Source of the DNA: Anthostomella pinea
Lineage: Eukaryota > Ascomycota > Sordariomycetes > Xylariales > Xylariaceae
Reading direction: 5' to 3'
NCBI GenBank assembly: GCA_963556695.1
Contig: CAUWAG010000007.1
Span: 248,001 to 312,000 of the forward strand
DNA length: 64,000 bases
Below, piece after piece: positions 1 through 10,766 of the stretch. A program made the position numbers and the translations under genes. How positions within the stretch are numbered: position 1 is the stretch's first letter; the number at the start of each line of letters is the position of its first letter. Below the pieces are notes generated by a model. It did not search any database, was not told the origin of the DNA, and saw nothing but the letters and a program-made list of their open reading frames with translations.

Positions 1-783
1 GCCTTGAGTTACGACACCGCGAGACTGGTGTCCGTTCTGACCCTTGTAGGCATTGACCATACTCTCGCCGCGGCGGGGACTAAGAGTCTTGCCTAGCTTC
101 GCAAACAGGGACTTGCTGTTGGAACGCTGAATGTGTCCATGAGCGAAGGGGTTGTTGGGGCTCGTAAGTCTACCAGGGGACTCAGTCTTCTTGGGACTGG
201 CACGGAGAGCTTTATGGGCAAGCTCATGGAGTCGGGCTCGACGTCGGTCGCTCTGGGCCTTCTTCTCAGCCATCTTTCGGCTGTGCTTGTGGGGGCCTTC
301 GGTGTATGAGAACTCGGAACGAAGCTCAGCCGACTTGGCACCGTCACCTGAGAAGGGCCAGTTCTGGTTTGCCTCATTGTGACCAAGGGATCGAGTCGGG
401 GTTGGGGAGTCAGGGCGCGGAAAAGTAGGCCAGATGGTGTCGGGAGTATTGAGGGGAGGATAGTCGACGTTGCCACTGATGCCTTCGGCACCATTGTTGC
501 TGGTAGCAGTTCCTGTAAGCGTGGCTCCATCGTAGTTGCTCGTAGATGAGTGTCCGGCTCCCTGGTTCGAAGAATGTCCATCACCAGAGGCGACATCACC
601 AACACCAGTCGTGGGGACGTAGTGCGGAACCTCCGAGGCAGAAGCCAAGTTCTCAGCGCTGGCACTCATCTCGGAGGCAGCACGCTTGCGAGATACAGAG
701 CGTACAGTTCTCAAGGGGGCAACAGCAGGCCAGACAGCGAGTTCGCGTGAGGACGTGCGGGCGCTGCCCTCGGAGTACTCCAT
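1..783 (-). CDS. N-terminal part of a low-complexity protein, cut by the left window edge
   Basis: An ATG at 783 on the minus strand opens a frame that stays free of stops to base 1, giving the first 261 residues of a longer protein. The product is rich in Ser, Ala, Asn and Gly, with a basic stretch near residues 175-205 (an EKKAQSDRRRARLHELAHKA segment) and a basic, Ser-rich stretch near 225-245 (SNSKSLFAKLGKTLSPRRG). I recognise no domain, and it looks intrinsically disordered. The overlapping 190-residue frame at 93-665 is a shadow: it is Pro/Arg/Thr-rich in the way wrong-frame translations are. The ATG follows TGCAAAAAG, so an acceptor just before it is possible and the true start could lie in an upstream exon. 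The C-terminus lies outside the window and may hold the functional domain. Confidence 0.6.
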   Translation of the reverse strand, partial: MEYSEGSARTSSRELAVWPAVAPLRTVRSVSRKRAASEMSASAENLASASEVPHYVPTTGVGDVASGDGHSSNQGAGHSSTSNYDGATLTGTATSNNGAEGISGNVDYPPLNTPDTIWPTFPRPDSPTPTRSLGHNEANQNWPFSGDGAKSAELRSEFSYTEGPHKHSRKMAEKKAQSDRRRARLHELAHKALRASPKKTESPGRLTSPNNPFAHGHIQRSNSKSLFAKLGKTLSPRRGESMVNAYKGQNGHQSRGVVTQG

Positions 784-2500
784 CTTTTTGCAGGATGACA
801 AGAAAGTGCAAACAATGAATTGAAGTGACCGGGTGTAGGAGCGGGGTGCTTGGACGCTGCTGCGTGGTCGAAATGGTAGATGGGATAAAAAAGTTCGAGG
901 TGAAAGATGGGATGATGTGTGCTGGAGTGGATGTGCTCTGTGTTATGCGAGTACGTATCGCAAAATCTGCAGATCGGTTAGTCTCAACACCATCGTGAAA
1001 GTCAGTGTGGGATGGAAATACCTTCAGATCCACGGTTCTGATTGAAGCCGGGTGAGAACCCAAGGTGAAAGCTGGCTGCGCTTGGGCGGTGCAGGGATGC
1101 GAGTCACCAGGCACTTCCTATTTGTGAAACTGTCAGTAGGTTGCATTGCGATCGCGAGGATCGGACATATACCTTGATCAGGTCGCGATGCAGATGCAGT
1201 CAATTCTGTACGTGCGAGAACCGGGATCTGGAGAACGAGTGTCAGTGTGGTTGTAAAGGGGAGAGCGCGTGCAGATGATGGGCAGAGTTGGTTGAGGAAA
1301 GCGAGGCAGATTGGGAGAAGTTGGAGTAGTGCAGAAATGCGAGAAAGTACCTTAGGTACATAAGGCACAAAGGTGAACTGCACGCGTCCAAAAACGCGCT
1401 TTGGGGGTTCAGGTCAGGTAATTGTGGAAGTTGGGAGAAAAGAGGGTGCAGGTTGAGGTCAAGCTGGAGATGGATTGGAGGTGGAGAGAGGAGTGTACCG
1501 CGACGATGAAAACAAATGTGAGGAGACTTACCTCGAGAGCAGGGCAAGATCAATCGGCGCAGTTCACGGAGATGGACCTCGAGAGTGATGCTGTCGATGG
1601 AGAAGTCAGAAAGATGCGAAGGTTGGGCGGGAAGAAGGTTGTGGTGGATGTGCAGGGGCCCAAGGAGGGGAGTTGAGGCGGAAGACCAACGCGTTTGTGG
1701 CAGCCTGATGAATTGGTGACGAGTTTTGCCTGGTGCAGTGCAGATGATTGTCAATCCAAGAAGTGCACCTTGGATGTTGTGGGATGGGCGTGCACGTCAA
1801 GAGTAGTGATGAATGTGCAGGTGACCAAGGCAGGGCGGTTGAAGATGGAAGACAGAGTTCCTGGCAAGCTGAGGAATCGGTAAAGAAACGTCTGATGCAG
1901 TGCAGATGTTTTCTCAATTCAACATGTGCACCCGGTATGTTGTTGGATGGGTGTGCAAGTCAGAAGACACGTTTTGGGGGTTCGTCAAGGCAATTGGGGG
2001 TTGTTCAGATCATCAAGAAAGGTGTTCACGGGTGAAGGGTGGAAGGGTGAAATCAATGTGATCAGGAAATACCTACTGTAAATGCCGAAGGCTGTGGGAG
2101 ATGCTGCACGTCTGCGGGTTAGTGAGACGATGAATCCAGAGATAATGGTGGTGCCAGTGCACATATGAGGAGCTGTGCAAAGGAAAGGGTTTAGGTTGGA
2201 AAGAAGAGGAGACGGTTTGAAAATCACAAGAAGGATGGTAATGTGGTGACATCTGAGTGCGAGAATCAGCTGAAGATGGGCACAGTAGATTGATCGTACC
2301 TCAGGTATCAAAGCTGGTGGTGCTGGGTGGGAACAAAGTCTGTGATCTCTGGTGAAGCTGTAGGTGAGATGGTGGGTAGGGCACAAAGATAGTTCGAAGG
2401 ACATTGGCCATAATCACATTGCACTCTTGTACTGGTACGGATGCCAAACGGACTGAGATTATCGTGCACACATCACAAGCAGAAGCTGGAGACATCTAAA
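784..2500 (-). other. intron-rich 5' leader or upstream exons of the left-edge gene
   Basis: Read on the minus strand, this stretch has a series of good fungal intron signals. The clearest is 1021 down to 967 (55 nt): donor GTATTT, branch GACTAAC, acceptor CTGCAG. Next is 1172 down to 1118 (55 nt): donor GTATAT, branch CTGAC, acceptor AATAG. Then 1350 down to 1228 (123 nt): donor GTACTT, branch CACTGAC, acceptor CTCCAG. Another donor, GTAAGT, sits at 1531 with an ambiguous acceptor, and donor-like GAGGTA/AGGTA motifs recur near 2070 and 2297. I find no continuous coding frame linking the intervening exons, so they are more likely leader exons than coding ones. This is sequence reading only, without transcript data. 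Confidence 0.45.
1731..1970. repeat. diverged tandem duplication in the leader region
   Basis: The segments 1735-1808 and 1897-1970 are about 162 bp apart and clearly related. Both begin GCAGTGCAGATG and share a GATGTTGTGGGATGGG / TATGTTGTTGGATGGG core and a TGCACGTCAAG / TGCAAGTCAGAAG end, roughly three bases in four identical by eye. A shorter echo, TTTGGGGGTTC followed about 15 bases later by AATTG, occurs near 1400 and again near 1975. This suggests old local duplication inside the leader. Confidence 0.5.
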
Positions 2501-5168
2501 GTCACTGGTGCTAGAGCTACTACTACGTAGCATAGCCTGCTGCACCAGGCTCAACATTAGCCTTCTCAACAGAGTGCCATGAGAGCCCTCCAGAACTCAG
2601 GGCTGGGTACCTAGGCGCGTCCCCAGTGCATTGCAACTGTGCTAGGCGTTGCCCGGCATCAGTCGTGATTCAAAGACGCGTCTGTCGTGGCCTAGCGCGT
2701 TTCCCCTATCATGTGCCACTATAGACATTGCCGAGCAACGAACATGATTGTGGTCTGAAGGCTCCACATCAGAGCTGGGCTACAGGTAATTCCCATACAA
2801 GCTGACTTCTATCAAATCTGTCTAGCTACCGAGCCTCCTTCAAGGCCCTATCACATCTAGGCCTTCTGCCCGACCACCTTACAGCCTCAGGATCTACTCG
2901 CGTTAGGGTCACCATGTTCTCATGTGATGAGCATCAGACAGCTACAAGCGTTGTTTGACTAAACGACTTTTACTGTTGCCGTCAGTACTTGGAGCATGCC
3001 AATCGGGCGGACCGGATATCAAGCCCGTCTCCTGATGCTGTGGTGTGTAGGTAGCAACACAGCTTCCTACACCTGAGATGACTACCTGAGGAGCGCCCGA
3101 CCCAACGATTCTAATGTGGTGGCATGTTTCTACTTGGCCCGGGGCCTACAAATCGTGGGTTGACCTTTGTAAACGTTGATCTTTCGGCCTTACTAAGCAC
3201 CCAGGGGGTAGGATGCTACCGTCGGCTTCCAGAAGAAGGCTTTCACGACAACAGAGATGTGCCTCCTGCATTTGGCTCGGCTCCTAACGGTGCCGTATGA
3301 GGAATGAAACAGATCATTAGAAGGGGCAATGCAGAAACCATAGATTCCTCATGATTTTGATATTTATGCCAGCTTCAAGATCAACCAACTCCACGATCCT
3401 CTGATTACTGATAGAACACGGCCGCTACTTTCCTAGGGAAAGCTATCAGGATGCCATGATATAATGCCATGCTCCATTGGAGCATGCTTCCCACTGGAAC
3501 GCCCAAATGGTACATCAATCCGCTACCACAGCGCGCCATGTCCAACGAGACAGCAGCATGCGATAGTCAGCCAATGCGATCTCTCGGAGCTGCATGTTAA
3601 TAGACGCATCGTTGCCCATAATCATCGGCCGCTCGGCCACGGTTCTTCCGCTGTAATATGCCAGACGGTCTTCTTAATCACCGCCGGCATGCTCGTGCTG
3701 TTTTTTGACGGCATGGAAAGCGGTCACTCAGCCCCTTGGTTCCTCAACACTGTCGCTCGACGAGATTATGGCTAAACGGGACACGGCGAAATCTCTGGAG
3801 AACTAATGGGCACGTCTCTATCAGCTTGAACGATGCTGAGCTGACATATAGCCAAGCCGTGAGGAAGGAGGGTGAGGACATATAGGAAAGCCAGACGTAA
3901 TAGATCCTGCAAACACCATATCTATATATTCCAAAGATCTCGTTACATTGTAGGGTGTAATTTCATGTGCCAAGTCTGGGCCTAGATGACAGCCTACTCG
4001 GCATAGTAGCTGCGAAAACTTGCCAGGTAAGATATATCGTCCAGGAACCCGAACGACACCAACAGGCCACGGGTAGATCGCTGCTAGTTTCGATATGCCG
4101 TCACATGGGTTCCATGTTTGTTACCTAGTGACTACTTGTGACTACGACGTGTGACGATGTCGTACAGTAGTATACTGTCTTTCCGAGGGGCAGCAAGCCT
4201 GCTGGAGAGTGACGTCATATCAGCCTCCAGGCGGGTATACTCTTCCATTGAGACTTGGCCTGAATCACCTGCTATGGTTATAGGATGTAGTCTTGGCTTG
4301 AAGGGGACTCTGCTTCCAGACAATCAAGCCACCTAGGACTCGCCATCTAAAAAGCAGCTGGGGCTTGCACTCGACGGCAGACAATAGCAGACTCCCCTTG
4401 CGTCGGGATGCAGAGGCTCACTGTCAGCCGTCCATAGTCGATCCGTTGTGGACTGCATTGGATGCATGAGCTTGTGCTCAGTCGCAAGACGCCGTCTCTC
4501 AAGTAGGTAGTTCCTCTAATACCTCGGATCCCGATTACCACGGAGGGAAGGCACTGTGACTTCCTCGCTTTGATACCTGCAATGCGGGAGCGCCATCCCA
4601 TCTCATACGACCTCAGCGCCCATGTCTCCAGGGAAGTCTCAAGACCTGGTTCATTTGTTAGTGCGGCGAAGTTGAAGACTCTAAAGCTCTGTCGGTACAG
4701 ATATAGTTACCGCTGCGGAAGTCTAATCCGAACGAGCCGGGCTTAGCGAGAACCACCGGGTCGAGGCCGTTGCCAAGTCCGAAGCCGACACGGGCTTGGT
4801 GGACCGATATCAACGACCACCTCCGGACAATAGGAGGTCCCAGTCCGGATGCCCAACTTCGGGGATTGATTCAGGCCAGGATGGATTACTCTGTGAGCGT
4901 CAAGGTGGGTACGGCCGCAGGTAATACGATGTGTTCACAGACCAGACACGCAGACGAGGTAGACGAATGGTAGCCATGAGATTGTATTCCTTGAGAAGTA
5001 AATCGCAAATACTGCTATGACAAGCCTCCCTCAATCCTCAACTCCACCAGTTGGCGGTCCTCCGATGTGGTGGGCCCCATGACGAAAAGTAGCGAAGGGT
5101 CGAACTGAAGATGAGGTGTTGTGGAATGAAGATCGGTCGATGCAGCAGGCCGTCCAGGTAGGTCTTGC
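2501..5168. other. gene-free stretch
   Basis: I find no supportable gene. The longest plus-strand frame here (3464-3775, 103 codons) has no recognisable domain, no flanking intron signals that extend it and no family resemblance. No long repeats or terminal inverted repeats stand out. The last part is the 3' flank of the metallothionein gene. Confidence 0.5.
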
Positions 5169-5370
5169 TTATTTGCCGCAGCTGCAAGTATCGCCGCACT
5201 TGCCTATAGGAAGCGAAAAGTGTCAGTCTTGTGTGTCTGAGACGAGGTTGAAGTCGGGAGAGCAGCGGATTAGGGGGCGCGGTAATGGCATAGCGGGGTA
5301 GATGGGGAAGGCATGGAGATGGAGTTGACCTACACTCAGAGCCGCACGAGGAGCACTCAGGTCCCTTCAT
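5169..5370 (-). CDS. metallothionein, 23 residues, two exons
   Basis: Exon 1 runs 5370-5334, the intron 5333-5204 (130 nt), and exon 2 5203-5169. The donor is GTAGGT, the branch site GACTGAC lies 17 nt before the acceptor, and the acceptor is CTATAG. The spliced product has 23 residues and six cysteines at positions 6, 9, 13, 15, 19 and 21, in the pattern C-x2-C-x3-C-x-C-x3-C-x-C. It contains no aromatic residue and ends GK. Cys 13 is split by the intron (T|GC). Pairs of CxC in a very short Gly/Ser/Lys peptide are the hallmark of fungal metallothioneins, which bind Cu(I) or Zn(II) in the cytosol. An unspliced 239-codon frame overlaps it but has no family resemblance. I am confident in the family; the metal preference cannot be told from the sequence. 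Confidence 0.85.
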
Positions 5371-5530
5371 TTTGAATGATTGGGTTGGATTGGTTTGGTT
5401 TGGATTGGTTTGGGGTGATAAAGTTGTTGTTGCTGGTGGTTTGTAGGTAGTTGATCTGGATGTGTTGTCGCTTTGGGAGAGAAGAGGAATGAGCAGAGAC
5501 GAGGGGCTCGAGAAGGGACCCTTATATAAC
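5371..5530 (-). promoter_or_regulatory. metallothionein leader and TATA box
   Basis: A TATATAA box lies at 5522-5528 on the minus strand, about 150 bp before the ATG. The leader between them is C/A-rich, with repeated AAACCAATCC units just before the start (5372-5415), as is usual for strongly expressed fungal genes. I could not confirm a canonical copper or zinc response element. Confidence 0.5.
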
Positions 5531-8500
5531 CGACTAGACGTTCCAGACAGGCCCGGGGTCAGCAGCCCACAAACGGCCAAGTAGCCAATCACACAGTTTC
5601 TATTCCCATATCGGGTGTCCTGCCTGCTGCGCGGTTTGTGCGGTTGCGCATTTTCTGCGTGGAATCGCCCCGGCCTGCCCTGTCTCACCAGCCACCTGAT
5701 GCAGTACGCACAAGTCGCGTGAAGGAGCAAAGGAGGTCCAGGTGTGGTCAGAGACATCAGGCAGCTTCAAGGCGCCAGTCTGATTCGCCAGCATGGTTGC
5801 GCTCGGAACTTGTTCTTTGTCCCGACGAGACGAGTGGCAGCATGCAGCCATGGTGGTGGTCGCGGTGGTGCAGCGGCGCTTCACTGCAGCGATACCTACC
5901 TTACGTATGATGCAGGGCTTCCCCTCGCCTTGATTCCTTTTTTCACCGAGGCCAATAGACCGCGTGAATTGTGCGTGATTCTGAACCACCCTTTGTCCCT
6001 CTTGACAAGCCATGCCTTCATTCCGATCATGGCAAACCGCAAGACACGTTTGGCTGGCTGGCTGCATAGGTCCACTGACTTCCCCAATGCGGCGGTTCGC
6101 CCGTCTCAGATTATTATATGTGCGACACACAGCGTTGGTTGGCCGATGGCAGATGGCAGATGACGAAGTCTTTCAGGGTCCCCATGGGCCGTCCACGAAC
6201 CCCTCTCTGGCCGCGAGTGGTAGTTATTCCGACATATCCTTCTATTCTTTCTATTTCCCCCCTCTATAGTAGGGTCTATAGAACTGGTTCCCTTTGCCGT
6301 CAACCCTCCCTCGAGGCTGCACTGCCCTAGATAGCGACGATGTGGTGCTGAGAACCTCGTTGAGATAAGCATCATGCCAGTCTGTTTGCCAGCGTTTCGA
6401 ACTCATTCTCACCATAACACTGAGGTCCTAGGTCAGAGACAACGCGCTGGGCCGCGCAGCACCGCATGCCGTTATCTATGCTTCATGCCGGTCATTGTCG
6501 CATTGCAGCTTTCCAATGACTTTGATTCGTTCCTCTGGAATGTGTCCCATGGCATGAACGCCACCGATGATGGCACCTCGCAGATTCTCTTCGCCCGGCG
6601 CCGCAGGGCCAGCTCCGATGGGACGCGGATGACCGTGAGCGGGGCGGTATAACTGGCAGGATAATGCACCCAATGAGACATCACTCAGGTGCCACCCAGC
6701 TAGCGACCAAGAGCACTCCGGCGATAGCCCGGTAGTCGAGTTGCACTGCAGATCCCGTGACTCTCTTCCTGCGGACATGTGCAGCACCACTGCACAAGCC
6801 CGGCAATTCGGCACCGAGTGACGGATGAGGCGAGGCGGTCCCATCGCCGTTCCATGTGTCCTCTTCCTATACTTCATTTCCTTGGAGCATGCGTAGGTGA
6901 TGGCACTTGGGAGCACATGGAGTCAGTAATAAGCATTTCCTCGGGTTGGTGCATATGTGCATCATAAGGTAGGCCAGCCAGTTGCCGTTGGACGACCCCT
7001 TGCTGCTTTCCTACGCTGCGCCTAGGTGTGCGCAATGACTGCGCTGATCTACGAGTCAGCAAACAAGACGATGTTCAGGACAAGGAGAATTGGTACGGCA
7101 CCCGCTCACCGCTCGCCACAGGACACTGTTGCTCGAACACGACGTCCAGACAGCCTGGCCGTTACGTGATGTATCATGTACTCAACCCACTGCCCGGTTT
7201 GCATCAATGCCACCGCGTGCCCAAAGCCCAGGCCAGAAAATCAAGGCAAACTTGCTCGCAGATGACACCAGCTCCGATGGACTGGAGGCAGCAGGGCTCG
7301 CGCATCGGGCAGTGTTCCGATAGGCAGAAGGAGACCAGCAGAAGGAGACCAGCAGAAGGAGACCAGCAGAAGGAGACCAGCAGAAGGAGACCAGCAGAGA
7401 CATGACGCCAGCAAGGGTGGCTAGAAGTGAAAAGATACTCGGCCGCCTCCAACGCGATTGATCGCCGCCCGGATAATGTAGGCACCCCAGAATCGCCAGG
7501 TGGTTTTACAGAGAATGTTTCCCCGTATGGCTCCGATGGTCATCGTCCGCTTGGTATCACCCTCTTTTGCGTACAAATTCTTGAACTCCAGGACAGTGGC
7601 AAAGCGTGCGAACAGTGGCGGGCGCTGAGGCCGTAGAATCGGCTCCGGAGTCCGGACTTGTTGGCACGACCTGGGCTCCGGAGTGGGCAAAACTTGAAGA
7701 GCGCGCCGTGCGACGATGCAGCAGCCGCCGCCGCCCCCTCCGCGACGCAGAGTCTTCAGACAGGCCAGCCTCATATCGGCGTGCTCAAGAATCATCTGAG
7801 ACCCACCGACATCAGCTCAGCTCGTCGGCCCAACTGATAGATGCGCGTGGCTTGGAGACATCGGCCGCCCAGTTGCGTCTGCCAATGCTCGATGAGTCTC
7901 AGCCCTGCGCCATTGCAAATCAGATGAGTGGTACAGTCCGACAGCGCGTGGGGATCGGACCAAGAATAACCTCGGCATGTTGGAACGTGAGTCGCGACCC
8001 GAAGGCGTGGGCAGGAAGACACGTTTGCTGGAGCCGGACCCAACACCCATATACATAAGTGAGTGACCTGGTCGAGATTCCCTTTTCCGTTCCGGCCGTC
8101 GCAGGATGTTGGCCGTTGAGATCCAACCTGGAAAGTTGAGCATGCCAGTCAGAGAGCAGTAGGGAAGTGTGGCGGCCTTTACTAGAATTACCAACTGAAA
8201 TGTGACATTGCGGTATTTCTGGAATAGGACCTGCCACCTGCCACGCCGGGAGCCGGCAACATTGAACTCCATGGGCCCCTTCAGCCCCCTTCCCCACCGT
8301 GATACGGTAGGTACTAGGTAGGGCCTCATCTCAAATACGAATCTTGCCCGAGCGCAAGGGTCTTAATAGCCTTTCTACTACCTAGATACTAGCCGCTCGC
8401 ATAACCCATGATGGGTAAGCGTCGTATTATATGTATGAATCTGGACATGCGCCGCTCGTGTTGGTGATTCTATCAATATGCGCCGTCAGCATGTGTCAGT

Positions 8501-8875
8501 GGAAGGTGTTTCGAAGTCGCTGCCAATGAGGAAAAAACATGCCGAGTTCTGACACAATGGGGGCTGTTTCAATGCTGAAGCAGAGGCTCACTCACACATG
8601 TGCGACAGGCCATGCCATGACAAGCCACGACAGGGCAGCTGCATAATCTTCGACCTGGCAACGAGATCGGTCCAGATGCCAGATGGGTTTGAGTTGACAG
8701 ACTGCAGCTGAAAGGGCCCGACGGAACATAAGCCTGCCTGTCTCTGTCTCATGCGAACATCCTACCCAGGTGCCAGTCATTCACTTCGAGAGGCACTGCT
8801 CGATGATGCTGGCGACGGTAAACATTCAACATCCATGGTAGCCCGAAGCCTAACAAGAATGACAGCTAGAGGCTA
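5531..8875. other. gene-free stretch
   Basis: Many overlapping open frames of 60-170 codons exist on both strands, but none shows a domain, a hydrophobic segment pattern or matching splice signals. The only structured item is the 14-bp tandem repeat at 7324-7399. The first few hundred bases are probably promoter of the metallothionein gene. Confidence 0.5.
7324..7399. repeat. minisatellite, 14-bp unit, five copies
   Basis: The unit GCAGAAGGAGACCA is repeated five times without visible change (7324-7393), followed by a partial copy. Because 14 is not a multiple of 3, it is not a coding repeat. Its perfection suggests recent expansion by slippage or unequal exchange. Confidence 0.85.
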
Positions 8876-9084
8876 CCGTAGATACTGGGTAATCTCAATC
8901 CGAGTCCCCCTGTCTAGCGCTGGTGGCTTGCGTGCGAAAAAGAGCCTCACCAGCCTCAAGTGGCTTCTTATCGACATCCTCTCTCATCAAGCCACATTGA
9001 GATGCGGCTGGTGCTCTATTTGTCACGCACAAGCCACTCACGCTAGACAGGGGGACTCGGATCGAAATTACCCAGTATCTACGG
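8876..9084. mobile_element. 209-bp foldback (MITE-like) element flanked by TA
   Basis: The two halves of this segment are inverted copies of each other. The left arm (8876 to about 8966) and right arm (about 8992 to 9084) share an end of CCGTAGATACTGGGTAAT and a long inner match around CGAGTCCCCCTGTCTAGCG, roughly 85 percent identical by eye over about 95 nt. The loop is about 25 nt (8967-8991). TA dinucleotides sit immediately outside both ends (8874-8875 and 9085-9086), as expected for a target duplication of the Tc1/mariner/pogo superfamily. The element has no coding capacity. A transcript across it would fold into a near-perfect long hairpin, so a small-RNA precursor is the main alternative. 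Confidence 0.7.
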
Positions 9085-9086
9085 TA

Positions 9087-10766
9087 CTTACCGGGCTGTC
9101 GGGCTCAGGTACACCCGCCACCACCAACGCGTCTGCACACGCCAAAAAGGGCGCTTAGATAGCGAGTCATGGCACGTGCATGGGTCAACAATTAAGGTAT
9201 GAAGGGAGGCCGAGAATGGTCAGTAACTGCCCTTTCGCTTGCTCGTCCAGTCGCCCACCGCCCATCGCCCGACGCATACCAAATCTGACAGGAGGCATGT
9301 TGGCATTGGCGTCTTGACCCTTGGCAACATTCTTTAGGTACACGACTCCAAGCAACAACAAGAGGAACTATTGACACGCTGCACCCCGGCGCTCATTTAA
9401 ACGCGGCCAACCTTCAACTTAGTGGTACTCTTTCGCTTTTGGTCCCGCAACATCTGCGCATTCGTAGTCGGCGTGTCAGCAGCAGAATCTCAACCAGCAG
9501 CAAAGACGAACAAAACTCGTGATGGTGGATGAGTGGTGGATGCCCAGGTGATCATGATGGAAAAGACTTCGTCTGCAACGTCACTTCCAACGAGTGTTGG
9601 TTGGCTCAGGTGGTGGGCTGGTGGTCGATAGTGGTCGCCGTAGTGGCAGTTGCCAGGTAGCCTACTTCGTGCTACTGTGCCTACGATCGGTCATCGCGCA
9701 GACTGCAGTAGCGGTGGCCGGTGGCGTGCCACCCCTGAAGAATACTCTGGAGAATACTACTACTAGAAAGAAGAGATACGGGCAAGGGCCACCATGCAGC
9801 TGCCATGGCGGCATCGTCGCGGCCGAACCTGACCGAATTTGGTCATATTATTCTTGTGACGGCGCAGCATCACCAGGCATCCCAGTCATGCTTATCTCCA
9901 ATTGGTCCGTGGTTGCCCGGGGTCACTTGGCCTCCCCAGACAGTCCAGCATTCCATCCTCCACCGGGCTCGCCGTAGAGGTTCTACTGTAGAACGACTGG
10001 AACGCAAGGGGCAACTTGGAAGGGTTGATGATGGATCATGGGGCAGTCGCAGCGCGGTGTCACCGTGCGTGGCGAACAGACAGGCTACAGCGATGCGAAA
10101 GAAGGGAAAGAAGGAGCGTCAGGAGTCGATACCACGTCGAATACGGAAACGGCAACACCCTACCCACTGATCACCACGAGACCCTCCATGGACCCTCTAT
10201 AGACCCTCTATGGACCCTCCAGGACCCGAAAGAGTCCCCAGTGTTTACGTAGTGCCGGTGTCGTTCCTTCTCTCGGTGCTGACTACGGTACTACTGTGAC
10301 TGAATGCGCCGTCGATCTCCATTCTCCAGGGCTGCCGCTGCCACTCCTGCCGCGCAGATAAAACCAACCGTGGTTCGCGCCTACCCATCACCATTCTCCA
10401 TTGCCCGGCCAATCTGTACATCACCATCCTGACAGCCTGACCATCCCAATTCGGTCTCCTCTTAATAATACCCCTTCTTCCCGCCCTCACTCGTTCCTCG
10501 TTCTTGTTGTTGTCTTACCTTACGTCGTCCAGCCTCTCGTTTCGTGGCCATACGTAATACCAATACCACTTCAGAAGTTCAGTCTCGTTCCAAGGTTACT
10601 TCCCTTGTTGAGTCTCGCGCTGCCTGCTGCTTCAACCAACTTCTGTTGTCTCTCGCTGAGCAGAAGATCCTCACTGTCGACTTTACTGTAACAACTGCTC
10701 TGCCTGTGTGCTCTGTGCTACACCACAACCTCTCTTCCATCCCTACCCCAGATATTACCGACCACC
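9087..10766. other. gene-free stretch and promoter/leader of the Crh gene
   Basis: No supportable coding region. A small imperfect tandem repeat of GACCCTCTATGGACCCTC type lies at about 10177-10220. From about 10400 to the ATG at 10767 the plus strand becomes C/T-rich (TCTCCTCTT, CCTCTCTTCC), typical of a fungal 5' leader. Confidence 0.5.

Noticed and set aside
93..665. 190-codon minus-strand frame
   Set aside because: Shadow of the left-edge gene; the alternative frame runs open off the window and has a more natural composition.
5038..5757. 239-codon minus-strand frame
   Set aside because: It reads through the leader, intron and 3' flank of the metallothionein gene; only the two short exons have a recognisable pattern.
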